Part shown: positions 7,969 through 16,667 of the stretch, in pieces
Layout of the letters: every line of letters begins with the position of its first letter
Numbering within the stretch: position 1 is the first letter of the stretch
NCBI RefSeq assembly: GCF_026712245.1
Contig: NZ_JAPPUY010000003.1
Span: 620,001-684,000, forward strand
DNA length: 64,000 bases
Origin: Roseateles hydrophilus
Lineage (GTDB): Bacteria; Pseudomonadota; Gammaproteobacteria; Burkholderiales; Burkholderiaceae_C
Direction of reading: 5' to 3'
Position numbers and translations under genes: made by a program
Notes under the pieces: model-generated
What the model was told of the DNA's origin: nothing
Database searches by the model: none
Seen by the model: only the letters and a program-made list of their open reading frames with translations

Positions 7969-10056
7969 ATGAAGTCCCTGCTGTCTGCCCTTGCCGCCGC
8001 CGTGCTGGCCCTGCCGGTGTCGGCCCAGTCGCCCGCCGAATCCGAGGCCCGCGTCATCGTCCGCTTCAAGCCGCAGGCCGACAGCGTGCGTGCCAAGGCG
8101 CTGAGCCTGCGCGCCACGCGGCTGGAGGCGCGCGAGATCGCGCAGACCCGCGCCACCGCGCTGGGCATGCGCACCGGCCACGCGCTGCGCGCCGGGCTCA
8201 GCCTGGATGAGCGCACCCATGTGGTGATGGCCCGCGGCATGAGCGCCGCGCAACTGGTCAAGCGGCTGGCGGCCGACGCCGAGGTGGAGCTGGTGGCCGT
8301 CGACGGCCGCCGCAAGCGCATGGCGGTGCCCAACGATCCGTTGTTTGGTGCCGCCGCCGTCAACCCCGAGGGCACGGCCAACGGCATTCCCAGCCGCACC
8401 ATCGACCAGTGGTACCTGAAGGCGCCCAGCAGCACGCCGGGCGAGGTGGTGTCCAGCGTCAACGCGCCGGGCGCCTGGGATCTCACCGCCGGCCTGAGCA
8501 GCACCACCGTCGTGGCCGTGCTGGACACCGGCGTGAGGCTGGACCACCCGGACCTGGCGGGCCAGTTCGTGGCCGGCTACGACATGATCGGCTACGGCAG
8601 CCCGGGCAGCACCTCGACGGCCATCGCCAACGACGGCGGCGGGCATGACAGCGACCCGTCCGACCCGGGTGACTGGGTCAATCAGGCAGACATTGATGGT
8701 GGCCAGCTGGGCAGCGGCTGTGATGCAAGCGACATCGGGTCCGGTACGAGTTCTTGGCATGGCACCCGCGTGTCCGGCATCGTGGCGGCCAAGGCCAACA
8801 ACGGCCAGGGCCTGGCCGGCGTGGGCTGGGGCGGCAGTGGCCAGACCGGCCTGCTCAAGGTGCTGCCCGTGCGCGTGCTGGGCAAGTGCGGCGGCTATGA
8901 CAGCGACATCATCGCCGGCATGCGCTGGGCCGCCGGCCTGAGCCTGCCGGGCGTGCCGGCCAACACCAACCGCGCCAAGGTGCTCAACCTCAGCCTGGGC
9001 GGCAGCGGCAGCTGCGGCACCACCGGCACCGGCGCGCTGTACCGCGAGGCCATCACGGCCATCAACGCCACCGGCGCCACCATCGTCGTGGCGGCCGGCA
9101 ACTCGGCGGGCCAGGCCGTGGGCCTGCCGGGCAACTGCCCCGGCGTCGTCTCGGTGGCGGCGCTGCGCCATGTGGGCACCAAGGTGGGCTTTTCCAGCGT
9201 GGGCACCGCGGTGACCATCGCGGCACCGGGCGGCAACTGCGTCAACGTCGGCGCTGGCCAACCCTGCCTCTATCCCATGGTCAGCACGACCAACCGGGGC
9301 ACGACCTCGCCCATTGCCAATGACGAGGGCTACACCAACAGCAATGCGTCGGTCGGCACCAGCTTCTCGGCGCCGGTGGTCAGCGGCATCGTGGGCCTGA
9401 TGGCGGCGGTGCGGCCGTCGCTGACGTCCACCGAGGCCACGCAAATCCTCAAGGCCACGGCGCGCCCCTTCCCCACCAGCGGCGGCTCGGCCGGCACGCT
9501 GGCCTGCGTGGCGCCGGGTGCGGCCGAGCAGCTGGAGTGCTACTGCACCACCAGCACCTGCGGCGCCGGCATGGTGGACGCGGCCGCCGCGGTCGCTGCG
9601 GCCAAGGCCTTGAACGGCACGACGGTGGCCATCGGGCAAAGCCCCGCCAGCGGCCTGACCGCCGGCCAGACGCTGACGCTCACCGCCACGCCGTCCGGCC
9701 TGCCCAGCGGCCGCACGGTGGCGTCCACCGCCTGGGTCATCACCGACAACGGCGGCATCGTCAGCGCCTTCGCGTCAGGCGCCAGCACCGCGACGGCCAC
9801 CATCACGCCCACGGGCGCCGGTAGCTTCACGGTGCGGGCCGATGTGACCGACAACCTGGGCTTTGTCTACAGCCAGACGGCCACGGTCAGCGTGGCGGCA
9901 GCGCCTGTCACGCCCACGCCAACCCCCACGCCCACCAGCAGTGGCGGCGGCGGTGGTGGTGGTTCGGCCAGCCTGGCCTGGTTGGCGTCGCTGCTGCTGG
10001 CGGCGTTCAGCCTGCGGAAGCGCCCGATGCGGCCGGCGCTGCAGCGCAGGCCTTGA
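7969..10056 (+). CDS. Secreted subtilisin-like (S8) protease with GlyGly-CTERM tail
   Basis: A 695-residue precursor. Order: Sec signal peptide (1-21, ending VSAQS), an inhibitor-type propeptide (about 25-115, RVIVRFKP), an S8 catalytic domain (about 145-520), a PKD-like beta domain (about 550-640), a Thr/Pro linker (TPTPTPTPTSS), then the sorting tail: seven glycines (659-665), one hydrophobic helix and a basic end (LRKR). The triad is complete: D186 (AVLDTGV), H264 (SWHGTRV) and S465 (GTSFSAP). Cysteines in the catalytic domain fit extracellular S8 enzymes of Gram-negatives. The tail marks it for rhombosortase cleavage and, in known systems, type II secretion; no type II genes are in the window. 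The start at 7969 is set by the signal peptide, although the frame is open further upstream. Confidence 0.93.
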   Translation: MKSLLSALAAAVLALPVSAQSPAESEARVIVRFKPQADSVRAKALSLRATRLEAREIAQTRATALGMRTGHALRAGLSLDERTHVVMARGMSAAQLVKRLAADAEVELVAVDGRRKRMAVPNDPLFGAAAVNPEGTANGIPSRTIDQWYLKAPSSTPGEVVSSVNAPGAWDLTAGLSSTTVVAVLDTGVRLDHPDLAGQFVAGYDMIGYGSPGSTSTAIANDGGGHDSDPSDPGDWVNQADIDGGQLGSGCDASDIGSGTSSWHGTRVSGIVAAKANNGQGLAGVGWGGSGQTGLLKVLPVRVLGKCGGYDSDIIAGMRWAAGLSLPGVPANTNRAKVLNLSLGGSGSCGTTGTGALYREAITAINATGATIVVAAGNSAGQAVGLPGNCPGVVSVAALRHVGTKVGFSSVGTAVTIAAPGGNCVNVGAGQPCLYPMVSTTNRGTTSPIANDEGYTNSNASVGTSFSAPVVSGIVGLMAAVRPSLTSTEATQILKATARPFPTSGGSAGTLACVAPGAAEQLECYCTTSTCGAGMVDAAAAVAAAKALNGTTVAIGQSPASGLTAGQTLTLTATPSGLPSGRTVASTAWVITDNGGIVSAFASGASTATATITPTGAGSFTVRADVTDNLGFVYSQTATVSVAAAPVTPTPTPTPTSSGGGGGGGSASLAWLASLLLAAFSLRKRPMRPALQRRP

Positions 10057-10678
10057 GCACGGCTGCCAGCGCGGCGTCTTTGCTGGCCTTCAGGCGCTCG
10101 GTCTGCAGGCCGTCGGCCTGGAACACCAGCGTGTGGCGGGCCTGGGCCGGCTTCAGCGCCAGCACGCGCAGGCCCTTCATGCCGCGCTTGCCGAAGGCCT
10201 CGATCTGCGCCTCGGCGGCGTCCTTGCTGGCGTGGCGGGTGAACACGAACGAGGGCTGCTCGGCGGGCATGCCCTCCAGCAGGTCGTAGCTCAGGCGCAG
10301 CTGCTTGTAGGTGGCTTCCTTGCGGGCGCGGAACTCGGGGTCGGCCAGCCGGATGGTGGCCACGGCCCATTCGCCGGCTTGCTGGGTGCTGCGGGTCTGC
10401 AGTTCGGCAATGCCCAGGCCGCGCAGCGCGGTCTGGGCGTTGGCCAGGGCGGTGTCCCCGTCCAGCGGGCCCAGCTCCAGGCAGCTGCGGCGGGTCAGCG
10501 CGGCGACGGCGCTGGCGGCCAGTGGCTGGATGCGCTCGGGGTGCTGCTGCGCGGCCAGGCGCTGCGGCTCGCGCCCCGCCTGGGCGGGCAGGCCGGTGAC
10601 GGCGTCCAGCCAGCCTTGCGACCACATGAAGAACAGCGCATTGGCTGCCAGCAGGACGATGACGACGATGCGCATCAT
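10007..10678 (-). CDS. SPOR-like single-pass membrane protein
   Basis: A 223-residue protein with one N-terminal membrane helix (MMRIVVIVLLAANALFFMW), a proline/alanine-rich periplasmic stretch, and a C-terminal region (about 110-200) that resembles a SPOR peptidoglycan-binding domain in length and pattern (SFVFTRHASKDAAEAQIEAFGKRG). Function is inferred only; SPOR proteins commonly act at the division site. The ATG overlaps the birA stop (ATGA, 10675-10678), so it is translationally coupled to birA. Its last 50 bases overlap, tail to tail, the end of the S8 protease gene, within the part that encodes the GlyGly-CTERM helix. Confidence 0.75.
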   Translation of the reverse strand: MMRIVVIVLLAANALFFMWSQGWLDAVTGLPAQAGREPQRLAAQQHPERIQPLAASAVAALTRRSCLELGPLDGDTALANAQTALRGLGIAELQTRSTQQAGEWAVATIRLADPEFRARKEATYKQLRLSYDLLEGMPAEQPSFVFTRHASKDAAEAQIEAFGKRGMKGLRVLALKPAQARHTLVFQADGLQTERLKASKDAALAAVLKACAAAPAASGASAG

Positions 10679-11397
10679 GGGGACGGGTTCTCCAGTCTGA
10701 GGCTCAGTTCTCCGGCGCTGATGAGGCAGAGGCCGGTGTCGGTGTCCAGCAGCAGCTCGCCGCTGGTGGAGACGCCGCGCGCGACGCCGGTGCGCTCGCC
10801 GACGCGCACGGGCCGGCCGGCGGTCAGGTCGCGCCGCGAGAACGCGAGCTGCCAAGGGCCGAAGCCCAGCGTCTCGAAGTCGGCGAGCAGGGCACGCAAG
10901 GCCGGGGCCAGCCGGTCCAGCGTGGCCGATGCCGTGGCGGTGGGGTCCAGCGCCTGCAGCGCCGCGTGGCCGCTGGCGTAGGCGCTGCGGTCGGCGTCGG
11001 GCGGCAAGGGCTGCAGGTTCAGGCCGATGCCGATGACCACGCCGCGCCGCTCGCCCGGCATGGGCACGGTCTCGATGAGGATGCCGCCGAGCTTGGCCCC
11101 GTCCAGGAACAGGTCGTTGGGCCACTTGAGCTGGATGCGTTCGCCGGGGGCATCCAGCACATCGGCGACCGTGCAGCCGACAGCCAGTGACAGGCCGGAG
11201 AGGTCCAGCGCGGCCGGCAGCGTGGTGGCGAGCGAGAAGGTCAGCGCCGCGTCATCGCTTTGCCAGGCGCGTCCCAGCCGGCCCCGGCCGGCCGTCTGGC
11301 GTGCGGCCGACAGCAACAACGGCCCGCCGCCCGCGCGCAGGTGCGCCAGCGCCTCGGTGTTCGTGGAGCCGCATTCGGCGAGGTGACGCCGCTCCAT
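10675..11397 (-). CDS. birA: Biotin-[acetyl-CoA-carboxylase] ligase
   Basis: BirA activates biotin to biotinyl-AMP and attaches it to the biotin carrier protein of acetyl-CoA carboxylase. The 240-residue protein shows the biotin/ATP loop TAGRGRLGRAW, the KWPNDLFLDGAKLGGIL segment with its catalytic lysine, and IGIGLNLQPLP. It lacks the N-terminal HTH of the E. coli protein, so it is an enzyme only and not a repressor, as is common in Burkholderiales. A small C-terminal SH3-like domain (about 195-240) is present. It lies four bases after the SET gene and overlaps the SPOR-like gene. Confidence 0.95.
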   Translation of the reverse strand: MERRHLAECGSTNTEALAHLRAGGGPLLLSAARQTAGRGRLGRAWQSDDAALTFSLATTLPAALDLSGLSLAVGCTVADVLDAPGERIQLKWPNDLFLDGAKLGGILIETVPMPGERRGVVIGIGLNLQPLPPDADRSAYASGHAALQALDPTATASATLDRLAPALRALLADFETLGFGPWQLAFSRRDLTAGRPVRVGERTGVARGVSTSGELLLDTDTGLCLISAGELSLRLENPSP

Positions 11398-11401
11398 GGC
11401 G

Positions 11402-11869
11402 TCAGCGGCGCGTCTTGGGGGCGAGCATGGTGCCGCGGCAGGTGAGCGCCCCGCACCAGCAGGCGAACTGCTTCTTGACCTTGGCGGTGTGGCGCTCGTC
11501 GAGCACGAGGCCGTAGTCGTAAAACAGCTCCTCGCCGGGCTCGATGTCGCGCAGCGCCAGGATGAAGACGCGGCCGTCGGTTTCGTCGGCCTCGCAGTTG
11601 GGCTCGCAGGCGTGGTTGATCCAGCGGGCGTCGTTGCCGCCGTGCAGCGCGTCGATGACCTGGCCGCCTTCGATGTGGAAATAGAAGGTGTGGTTGGGCT
11701 GGCTGGGGTCGTGCGGGTGGCGGCGCACCGCCTCGTCCCAGCTGATGCGCTCGCCGGTGTATTCGATGATGCGCGCGCCCGCCGCGATGGGCGCCACCGC
11801 GTACACGCCGCGTCCGTGCACGCCGGAGTCTCGGACTTCGATCTTGCGGCGCGGTGTTTTGGTGGCCAT
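11402..11869 (-). CDS. SET-domain protein lysine methyltransferase
   Basis: A 155-residue protein that is almost entirely a SET domain, with the eukaryotic-like set of motifs: GVHGRGVYA near the N-terminus, the S-adenosylmethionine/pseudoknot motif WINHACEPNC, GEELFYDYG, and a post-SET cysteine cluster (FACWCGALTCRG) that would bind zinc with the cysteine of the NHACEPNC motif. Bacterial SET proteins of this size occur in many Burkholderiales; substrates are mostly unknown. The start at 11869 is preceded by other possible upstream codons but the domain begins right after it. First gene of the SET-birA-SPOR set and divergent from topB. Confidence 0.88.
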   Translation of the reverse strand: MATKTPRRKIEVRDSGVHGRGVYAVAPIAAGARIIEYTGERISWDEAVRRHPHDPSQPNHTFYFHIEGGQVIDALHGGNDARWINHACEPNCEADETDGRVFILALRDIEPGEELFYDYGLVLDERHTAKVKKQFACWCGALTCRGTMLAPKTRR

Positions 11870-11989
11870 CAAACGCTGTGGTACGGTGATTTCATGGGTG
11901 CGCGTGCGTGTAGGCGTGCGCGCGAGGCCCGGATTGTAGGCAGGGGATTTCGAGTCCCCGCCGCGAGACAGACCAAGAGACTGGACCTG

Positions 11990-14587
11990 ATGAGCAAGAC
12001 CCTGATCATTGCCGAGAAGCCCTCTGTCGCGCAGGACATCGTCCGCGCGCTGACCCCTGTGGCGGGCAAGTTCGACAAGCACGACGACTACTTCGAGAAC
12101 GAGCAGTACGTCGTCAGCTCCGCCGTGGGTCACCTGGTGGAGATCGCGGCGCCGGAGGAGTTCGACGTCAAGCGCGGCAAGTGGAGCTTCGCCAACCTCC
12201 CGGTCATCCCGCCGCACTTCGACCTCAACCCCATCGACAAGAACAAGGGCCGGCTCAACGCGCTGACCAAGCTGATCCGCCGCAAGGACGTGACAGCGCT
12301 CATCAACGCCTGTGACGCGGGCCGCGAGGGTGAGTTGATCTTCCGCCTGATCGAGCAGTACGCGCAGCCGGCCAAGGGCAAGCTGAACAAGCCCATCCAG
12401 CGGCTGTGGCTGCAGTCCATGACGCCGGCGGCCATCCGCGAGGGTTTCGAGAAGCTGCGCAGCGACGCACAGATGCTGCCGCTGGCCGACGCCGCGCGCT
12501 GCCGCTCCGAGGCCGACTGGCTGGTGGGCATCAACGGCACGCGGGCCATGACGGCCTTCAACTCGCGCGACGGCGGCTTCTTCCTGACGACAGTGGGCCG
12601 TGTGCAGACGCCGACGCTGTCGGTGGTGGTCGAGCGCGAGGAGAAGATCCGCAAGCACGTCGCCCGCGACTACTGGGAGCTGCGCGCCAACTTCGATGCC
12701 CAGGCCGGCCAGTACGAAGGCAAGTGGTTCGACCCGAGCTGGAAGAAGAACGACGACGCCGAGCGCCGCGCCGACCGCCTCTGGACGCAGGCCGAGGCCG
12801 ACGAGATTGCCAAGGCGGTGCTGGGTCAGCCCGCCACGGTCACCGAGGAAAGCAAGCCCAGCACCACCAGCTGCGGCGGTCTGTATGACCTGACGACGCT
12901 GCAGCGCGAGGCCAACTCGCGCTTCGGCTTCTCGGCCAAGACGACGCTGTCCATCGCGCAGGCGCTGTACGAAAAGCACAAGGTGCTGACCTACCCGCGG
13001 ACGGACTCGCGCTTCCTGCCGGAGGACTACCTGGCCGTGGCCAAGGACACGGCGAAGATGATCGCCGACGAAGACCTGCCGGGGCCGCTGCAGGCGCTGG
13101 CCGCGCACGCCCGCGTGGCATTGAACAACGGCTACATCAAGCCCACCAAGAAGGTGTTCGACAACGCCAAGGTGTCGGATCACTTCGCCATCATCCCGAC
13201 GCTGCAGGCACCCAAGGCGCTGACCGAGGTGGAGGCCAAGCTGTACGACATGGTCGTGAAGCGCTTCCTGGCGGTGTTCTTCCCGCCGGCCGAGTTCCTG
13301 GTCACCACCCGCATCTCCAAGGTGCTGGACAAGCACCACTTCCAGACCAACGGCAAGGTGCTCGTGAAGCCGGGCTGGCTGGCCGTCTACGGCAAGGACG
13401 TGGACGACGAGAACGCCAACCTCGTGCCGGTGCAGCCGAACGAGGTGGTGCGCACCGAGAGCGTGGACGTGAAGGCCCTGCAGACCAAGCCGCCGGCGCG
13501 CTATACGGAAGCGACACTGCTGAGTGCGATGGAAGGCGCCGGCAAGCTCATCGACGACGACGAGCTGCGCGAGGCCATGGCTGAGAAGGGCCTGGGCACG
13601 CCGGCCACGCGCGCGGCCACCATCGAAGGCCTGATCACCGAGAAGTACATGCTGCGCGAAGGCCGCGAGCTGATCCCCACGGCCAAGGCCTTCCAGCTGA
13701 TGACGCTGCTGCGCGGCCTGGAGGTGGAGGACCTGACCAAGCCGGAGCTGACCGGCGACTGGGAAAGCAAGCTGGCCGCGATGGAAAAGGGCAAGCTCAG
13801 CCGGGAGCAGTTCATGGCCGAGATTGCAGCCATGACCGAAAAGATGGTCGCCAAGGCCAAGGGCTATGACCGCGACACCATCCCCGGCGACTACGCGACG
13901 CTGAAGACTGCCTGCCCCAAGTGCGGCGGTATCGTGAAGGAGAACTACCGCCGCTTCACCTGTACCGGCAAGGAAGGTGCTGGCGAGGGCTGTGGCTTCT
14001 CCATCGGCAAGATCCCCGGCGGCCGCAGCTTCGAGCTGGCCGAGGTGGAGACCTTCCTGCGTGACAAGAAGATCGGCCCGCTGGAAGGCTTCCGCTCCAA
14101 GGCCGGCTGGCCGTTCACGGCGGAACTGGCCCTGGTGTACGACGACGAGATCGCCAACTGGAAGCTGGAATTCGACTTCGGCGAAGACGCCAAGAAGGCC
14201 GAGAACGATGGCGAGCCGGTGGACTTCTCCGGCCAGGCCTCGCTGGGCGCCTGCCCCAAGTGCCAGGGCCATGTGTTCGAACATGGCGCCAACTACGTCT
14301 GCGAGCACGCGGTGGGCGAGAAGGTGACCTGCGACTTCAAGACCGGCAAGGTCATCCTGACCCAGCCCATCGAGCCGGCCCAGGCGACCAAGCTGCTGGC
14401 CGAGGGCAAGACCGACCTGCTGGAGAACTTCGTCTCCAACAAGACACGCCGCAAGTTCAAGGCCTTCTTGGCCTATGACAAGAAGGAAGGCAAGGTCGTG
14501 TTCGAGTTCGAGCCGCGCGCCGGCAAGCCCGCGGGCAAGGCCGCTGGCAAGGCAGCGCCGGCCAAGAAGGCGGCCGCCAAGCGCTAA
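11990..14587 (+). CDS. topB: DNA topoisomerase III
   Basis: A type IA topoisomerase that relaxes and decatenates DNA. The TOPRIM domain opens the protein (SKTLIIAEKPSVAQDIV) and has NACDAGREGELIFRL. The catalytic tyrosine is Y335 in LTYPRTDSRFLP. Two C-terminal zinc-ribbon-like cysteine sets follow (CPKCGG with FTCTG, and CPKCQG with VCEHA). The tail is a Lys/Ala-rich stretch of about 20 residues, common in high-GC relatives and probably a DNA-contacting tail. Length 865 is longer than E. coli TopB (653) because of the added C-terminal domains. Start ATG at 11990; the long open frame upstream of it is not part of the gene, since TOPRIM begins at residue 3. Confidence 0.95.
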   Translation: MSKTLIIAEKPSVAQDIVRALTPVAGKFDKHDDYFENEQYVVSSAVGHLVEIAAPEEFDVKRGKWSFANLPVIPPHFDLNPIDKNKGRLNALTKLIRRKDVTALINACDAGREGELIFRLIEQYAQPAKGKLNKPIQRLWLQSMTPAAIREGFEKLRSDAQMLPLADAARCRSEADWLVGINGTRAMTAFNSRDGGFFLTTVGRVQTPTLSVVVEREEKIRKHVARDYWELRANFDAQAGQYEGKWFDPSWKKNDDAERRADRLWTQAEADEIAKAVLGQPATVTEESKPSTTSCGGLYDLTTLQREANSRFGFSAKTTLSIAQALYEKHKVLTYPRTDSRFLPEDYLAVAKDTAKMIADEDLPGPLQALAAHARVALNNGYIKPTKKVFDNAKVSDHFAIIPTLQAPKALTEVEAKLYDMVVKRFLAVFFPPAEFLVTTRISKVLDKHHFQTNGKVLVKPGWLAVYGKDVDDENANLVPVQPNEVVRTESVDVKALQTKPPARYTEATLLSAMEGAGKLIDDDELREAMAEKGLGTPATRAATIEGLITEKYMLREGRELIPTAKAFQLMTLLRGLEVEDLTKPELTGDWESKLAAMEKGKLSREQFMAEIAAMTEKMVAKAKGYDRDTIPGDYATLKTACPKCGGIVKENYRRFTCTGKEGAGEGCGFSIGKIPGGRSFELAEVETFLRDKKIGPLEGFRSKAGWPFTAELALVYDDEIANWKLEFDFGEDAKKAENDGEPVDFSGQASLGACPKCQGHVFEHGANYVCEHAVGEKVTCDFKTGKVILTQPIEPAQATKLLAEGKTDLLENFVSNKTRRKFKAFLAYDKKEGKVVFEFEPRAGKPAGKAAGKAAPAKKAAAKR

Positions 14588-14625
14588 TTCGTCTTCTCCG
14601 TGCAATTGCGCCTATGCTGCGCCTT

Positions 14626-14643
14626 CGGCCCGTTCACGGGCCG
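14626..14643 (+). promoter_or_regulatory. Leader hairpin before the histidine kinase gene
   Basis: A perfect 7-bp inverted repeat (CGGCCCG, loop TTCA, CGGGCCG) ends one base before the purine-rich ribosome site GAGGGGAG at 14645. It could sequester or present that site, or mark the 3' end of the topB transcript; it lacks a T-tract. Confidence 0.4.
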
Positions 14644-14658
14644 CGAGGGGAGTCGCTG

Positions 14659-16509
14659 ATGAGCATAGGCATTCAGACACGTCTGACCGCCGGCATCGCG
14701 CTGGTGGCCAGCCTGCTCGTGGTCGTGGTCGGCTGGACATGGACGGGCTACGAGGAGCGTGAGCTCGTCAAATCCCTGCAGCAGCGCGAGGGCCGCATGG
14801 CCGGCCTCATCGAGCGGGGCTTCGCCGGCCCGATCTGGAACCTGGACCATGTGGCCATCGAGAACCTGCTCGACGCCGTCATGGCCGACCCTGAGGTGCA
14901 TGCCATCGAGCTGCGCGGCCTGGGCCTGCGTGGCGGGCTGGCTCGCCGTGAGCGCAGCGAGCCTGGGCAAGGCCTGTTGGTGCGCGAGTTCGTCATCGAC
15001 TACCAGCCCGGCGCGGATGCGCCCGGCGCCCAGGTGGCGACGGCGGTGCTGACCTTCACGCGCGTGCACATCGACGAGCAGATCCGCCGCACGCGCGTGT
15101 TCTTCCTGGAACTCATGGCCGTGGTGGTGGTGGGCATCGTGGCGGCCAGTTCGCTGCTGGTGCACTGGCTGGTGCGTCGGCCCGTGGCGCGGCTGGGTGG
15201 CCTGGCCCAGCGTGTGGCGGCGGGCGACCTCGGCGCGCAGGAAACGGTGGAGCGGGCCGACGAGATCGGCGAGCTGACCCGGCAGTTCAACGACATGAGC
15301 CGGGCGCTGCGCGGTGCGGCCGACCAGGTCGAGCAGTCCTCCCAGACGCTGCGCGTCAGCGAGGCGCGCTACCGCAGCCTGTTTGAGAACGCCACGCAGG
15401 GCATCTTCCAGGCCGACGCCGAGGGGCGCGTGCTGCAGCTGAACCGAGAGCTGACCCGCATGCTGGGCTTGGGCGACCAGGCCGTGGCGGGCCGGCGGCT
15501 GCGCGAAGTGGCCGGCGTGGCGCGCGACGACATGCTGCGCATTACCCACCTGATGAACGAGCAGGGGCGGGTGCAGCAGGTGCAGCTGCCGCTGCGGGTG
15601 CCGGGCGGGGCGTCCCTCTGGGTGGAGCTGAGCGCCCATTGGGTGGACGCCGGCGACGGCCAGCGGCGTGTGGAGGGCATGGTCAGCGACATCTCGCTGC
15701 GCCGCCAGGCCGAGGCCGAGCTGGCCCGGCACCGCGAGCACCTGGAGGAGCTGGTGCTGGAGCGCACCGCCGAGCTCACCGAGGCCAAGCTGCGCGCCGA
15801 GGCGGCGAACCAGGCCAAGGGGCGCTTCCTGGCGACGATGAGCCATGAGTTCCGCACCCCGCTGAACGCCATCCTCGGCTTCACGCAGCTGATGCAGATG
15901 GATGCCGGCGTGCCGGTCGCGCAGAAGGCGCGGCTGCAGTTGATGCGCGACTCCGGCCTGCACCTGCTGGAGCTCATCAACGATGTGCTGGACATGGCCA
16001 GCATCGAGGCCGGCAAGGTCAGCCTCAAGCTCGCACCGGTGGACCTGCGTGCGCTGCTGGACATGGCCTGCGACAGCGTGCGCCTGCGCGCCGAGCAGAA
16101 GAACCTTGCGTTCGCGGTCGACATCGACCCCCGCCTGCCGCAGCAGGCGCTGGTGGATGGCCAGCGGCTGCGGCAGGTGCTGCTGAACCTGCTGTCCAAC
16201 GCGGTGAAGTTCACCGATAGCGGCACTGTCAGCCTCGCGGCCAGCCTGCTGGAACCGGTGCAGGCCGGCCAGGCGCGGTTGCACTTCAGCGTGACGGACA
16301 GCGGCATTGGCATGACGGCCGCCCAGCAGGCGCGGCTGTTCCAGGCCTTCGAGCAGGTCTCTGACGCGTCGCGTGCCCAGGGCGGCACCGGGCTGGGCCT
16401 GTCCATCAGCCAGCAGCTGGTGCGCCTCATGGGCAGCCAGATCCTCGTGCAGAGCACGGCGGGGCAGGGCAGCAGCTTCAGCTTCGAGCTCAGGGTGCCC
16501 CTGGCGTGA
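14659..16509 (+). CDS. PAS-domain hybrid-free sensor histidine kinase
   Basis: A 616-residue membrane kinase. Order: membrane helix (about 8-28), periplasmic sensor of about 125 residues, second helix (about 150-175, VVVVGIVAASSLLVHWLV), HAMP (about 176-228), PAS (about 238-350), coiled coil (ELARHREHLEELVLERTAEL), HisKA with the phospho-acceptor H396 (MSHEFRTPLN), and HATPase (about 490-616) with N-box LSNAVKF, DSGIGM and GTGLGLSI. There is no receiver domain and no response regulator gene beside it, so the partner is elsewhere. The start is chosen at 14659 because GAGGGGAG precedes it; an ATG at 14614 is also in frame. A 135-bp repeat follows the gene. Confidence 0.92.
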   Translation: MSIGIQTRLTAGIALVASLLVVVVGWTWTGYEERELVKSLQQREGRMAGLIERGFAGPIWNLDHVAIENLLDAVMADPEVHAIELRGLGLRGGLARRERSEPGQGLLVREFVIDYQPGADAPGAQVATAVLTFTRVHIDEQIRRTRVFFLELMAVVVVGIVAASSLLVHWLVRRPVARLGGLAQRVAAGDLGAQETVERADEIGELTRQFNDMSRALRGAADQVEQSSQTLRVSEARYRSLFENATQGIFQADAEGRVLQLNRELTRMLGLGDQAVAGRRLREVAGVARDDMLRITHLMNEQGRVQQVQLPLRVPGGASLWVELSAHWVDAGDGQRRVEGMVSDISLRRQAEAELARHREHLEELVLERTAELTEAKLRAEAANQAKGRFLATMSHEFRTPLNAILGFTQLMQMDAGVPVAQKARLQLMRDSGLHLLELINDVLDMASIEAGKVSLKLAPVDLRALLDMACDSVRLRAEQKNLAFAVDIDPRLPQQALVDGQRLRQVLLNLLSNAVKFTDSGTVSLAASLLEPVQAGQARLHFSVTDSGIGMTAAQQARLFQAFEQVSDASRAQGGTGLGLSISQQLVRLMGSQILVQSTAGQGSSFSFELRVPLA

Positions 16510-16527
16510 CGTTCGCCGTTGCGTTTC

Positions 16528-16664
16528 GGGCCGAGCGCCGGGCCGCTCCCAAGCCGGCCCGCCGTGGCGATGTGCGAGCGGCTCCATGCCGCGAGCATCG
16601 CCGTCCCCTCGGGGGACCGGCAGGGCTTGCCCGCGTTCAGCGTGGCAAGACCGGACGAGGGGCC
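16528..16664 (+). repeat. Dispersed intergenic repeat, copy A (forward)
   Basis: One of four related copies of about 135 bp (others at 27976, 40913 and 62041). It begins GGGCCGAGCGCCGGGCC and ends GACGAGGGGCCTGA. Inside are a GGGCCG/CGGCCC stem and a longer hairpin (16567-16601) of a GCGAT/ATCGC base plus a nine-base arm; this copy has two mismatches in that arm, a tandem G/A pair. Its right end supplies the ribosome site (GAGGGG, 16657-16662) of the AEC transporter gene, whose ATG is at 16668. Confidence 0.9.
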
Positions 16665-16667
16665 TGA

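Noticed and set aside
11944-11970. tRNA T-arm-like hairpin (GGGGA-TTTCGAG-TCCCC) before topB
   Set aside because: The loop is shifted by one base from the T-loop consensus, position 53-61 would not be G-C, and no D or anticodon arm can be folded in the 60 bases before it.
11870-14605. Minus-strand open frame upstream of the SET gene, continuous with it
   Set aside because: The frame runs antisense through topB without domains; the SET domain starts right after ATG 11869.
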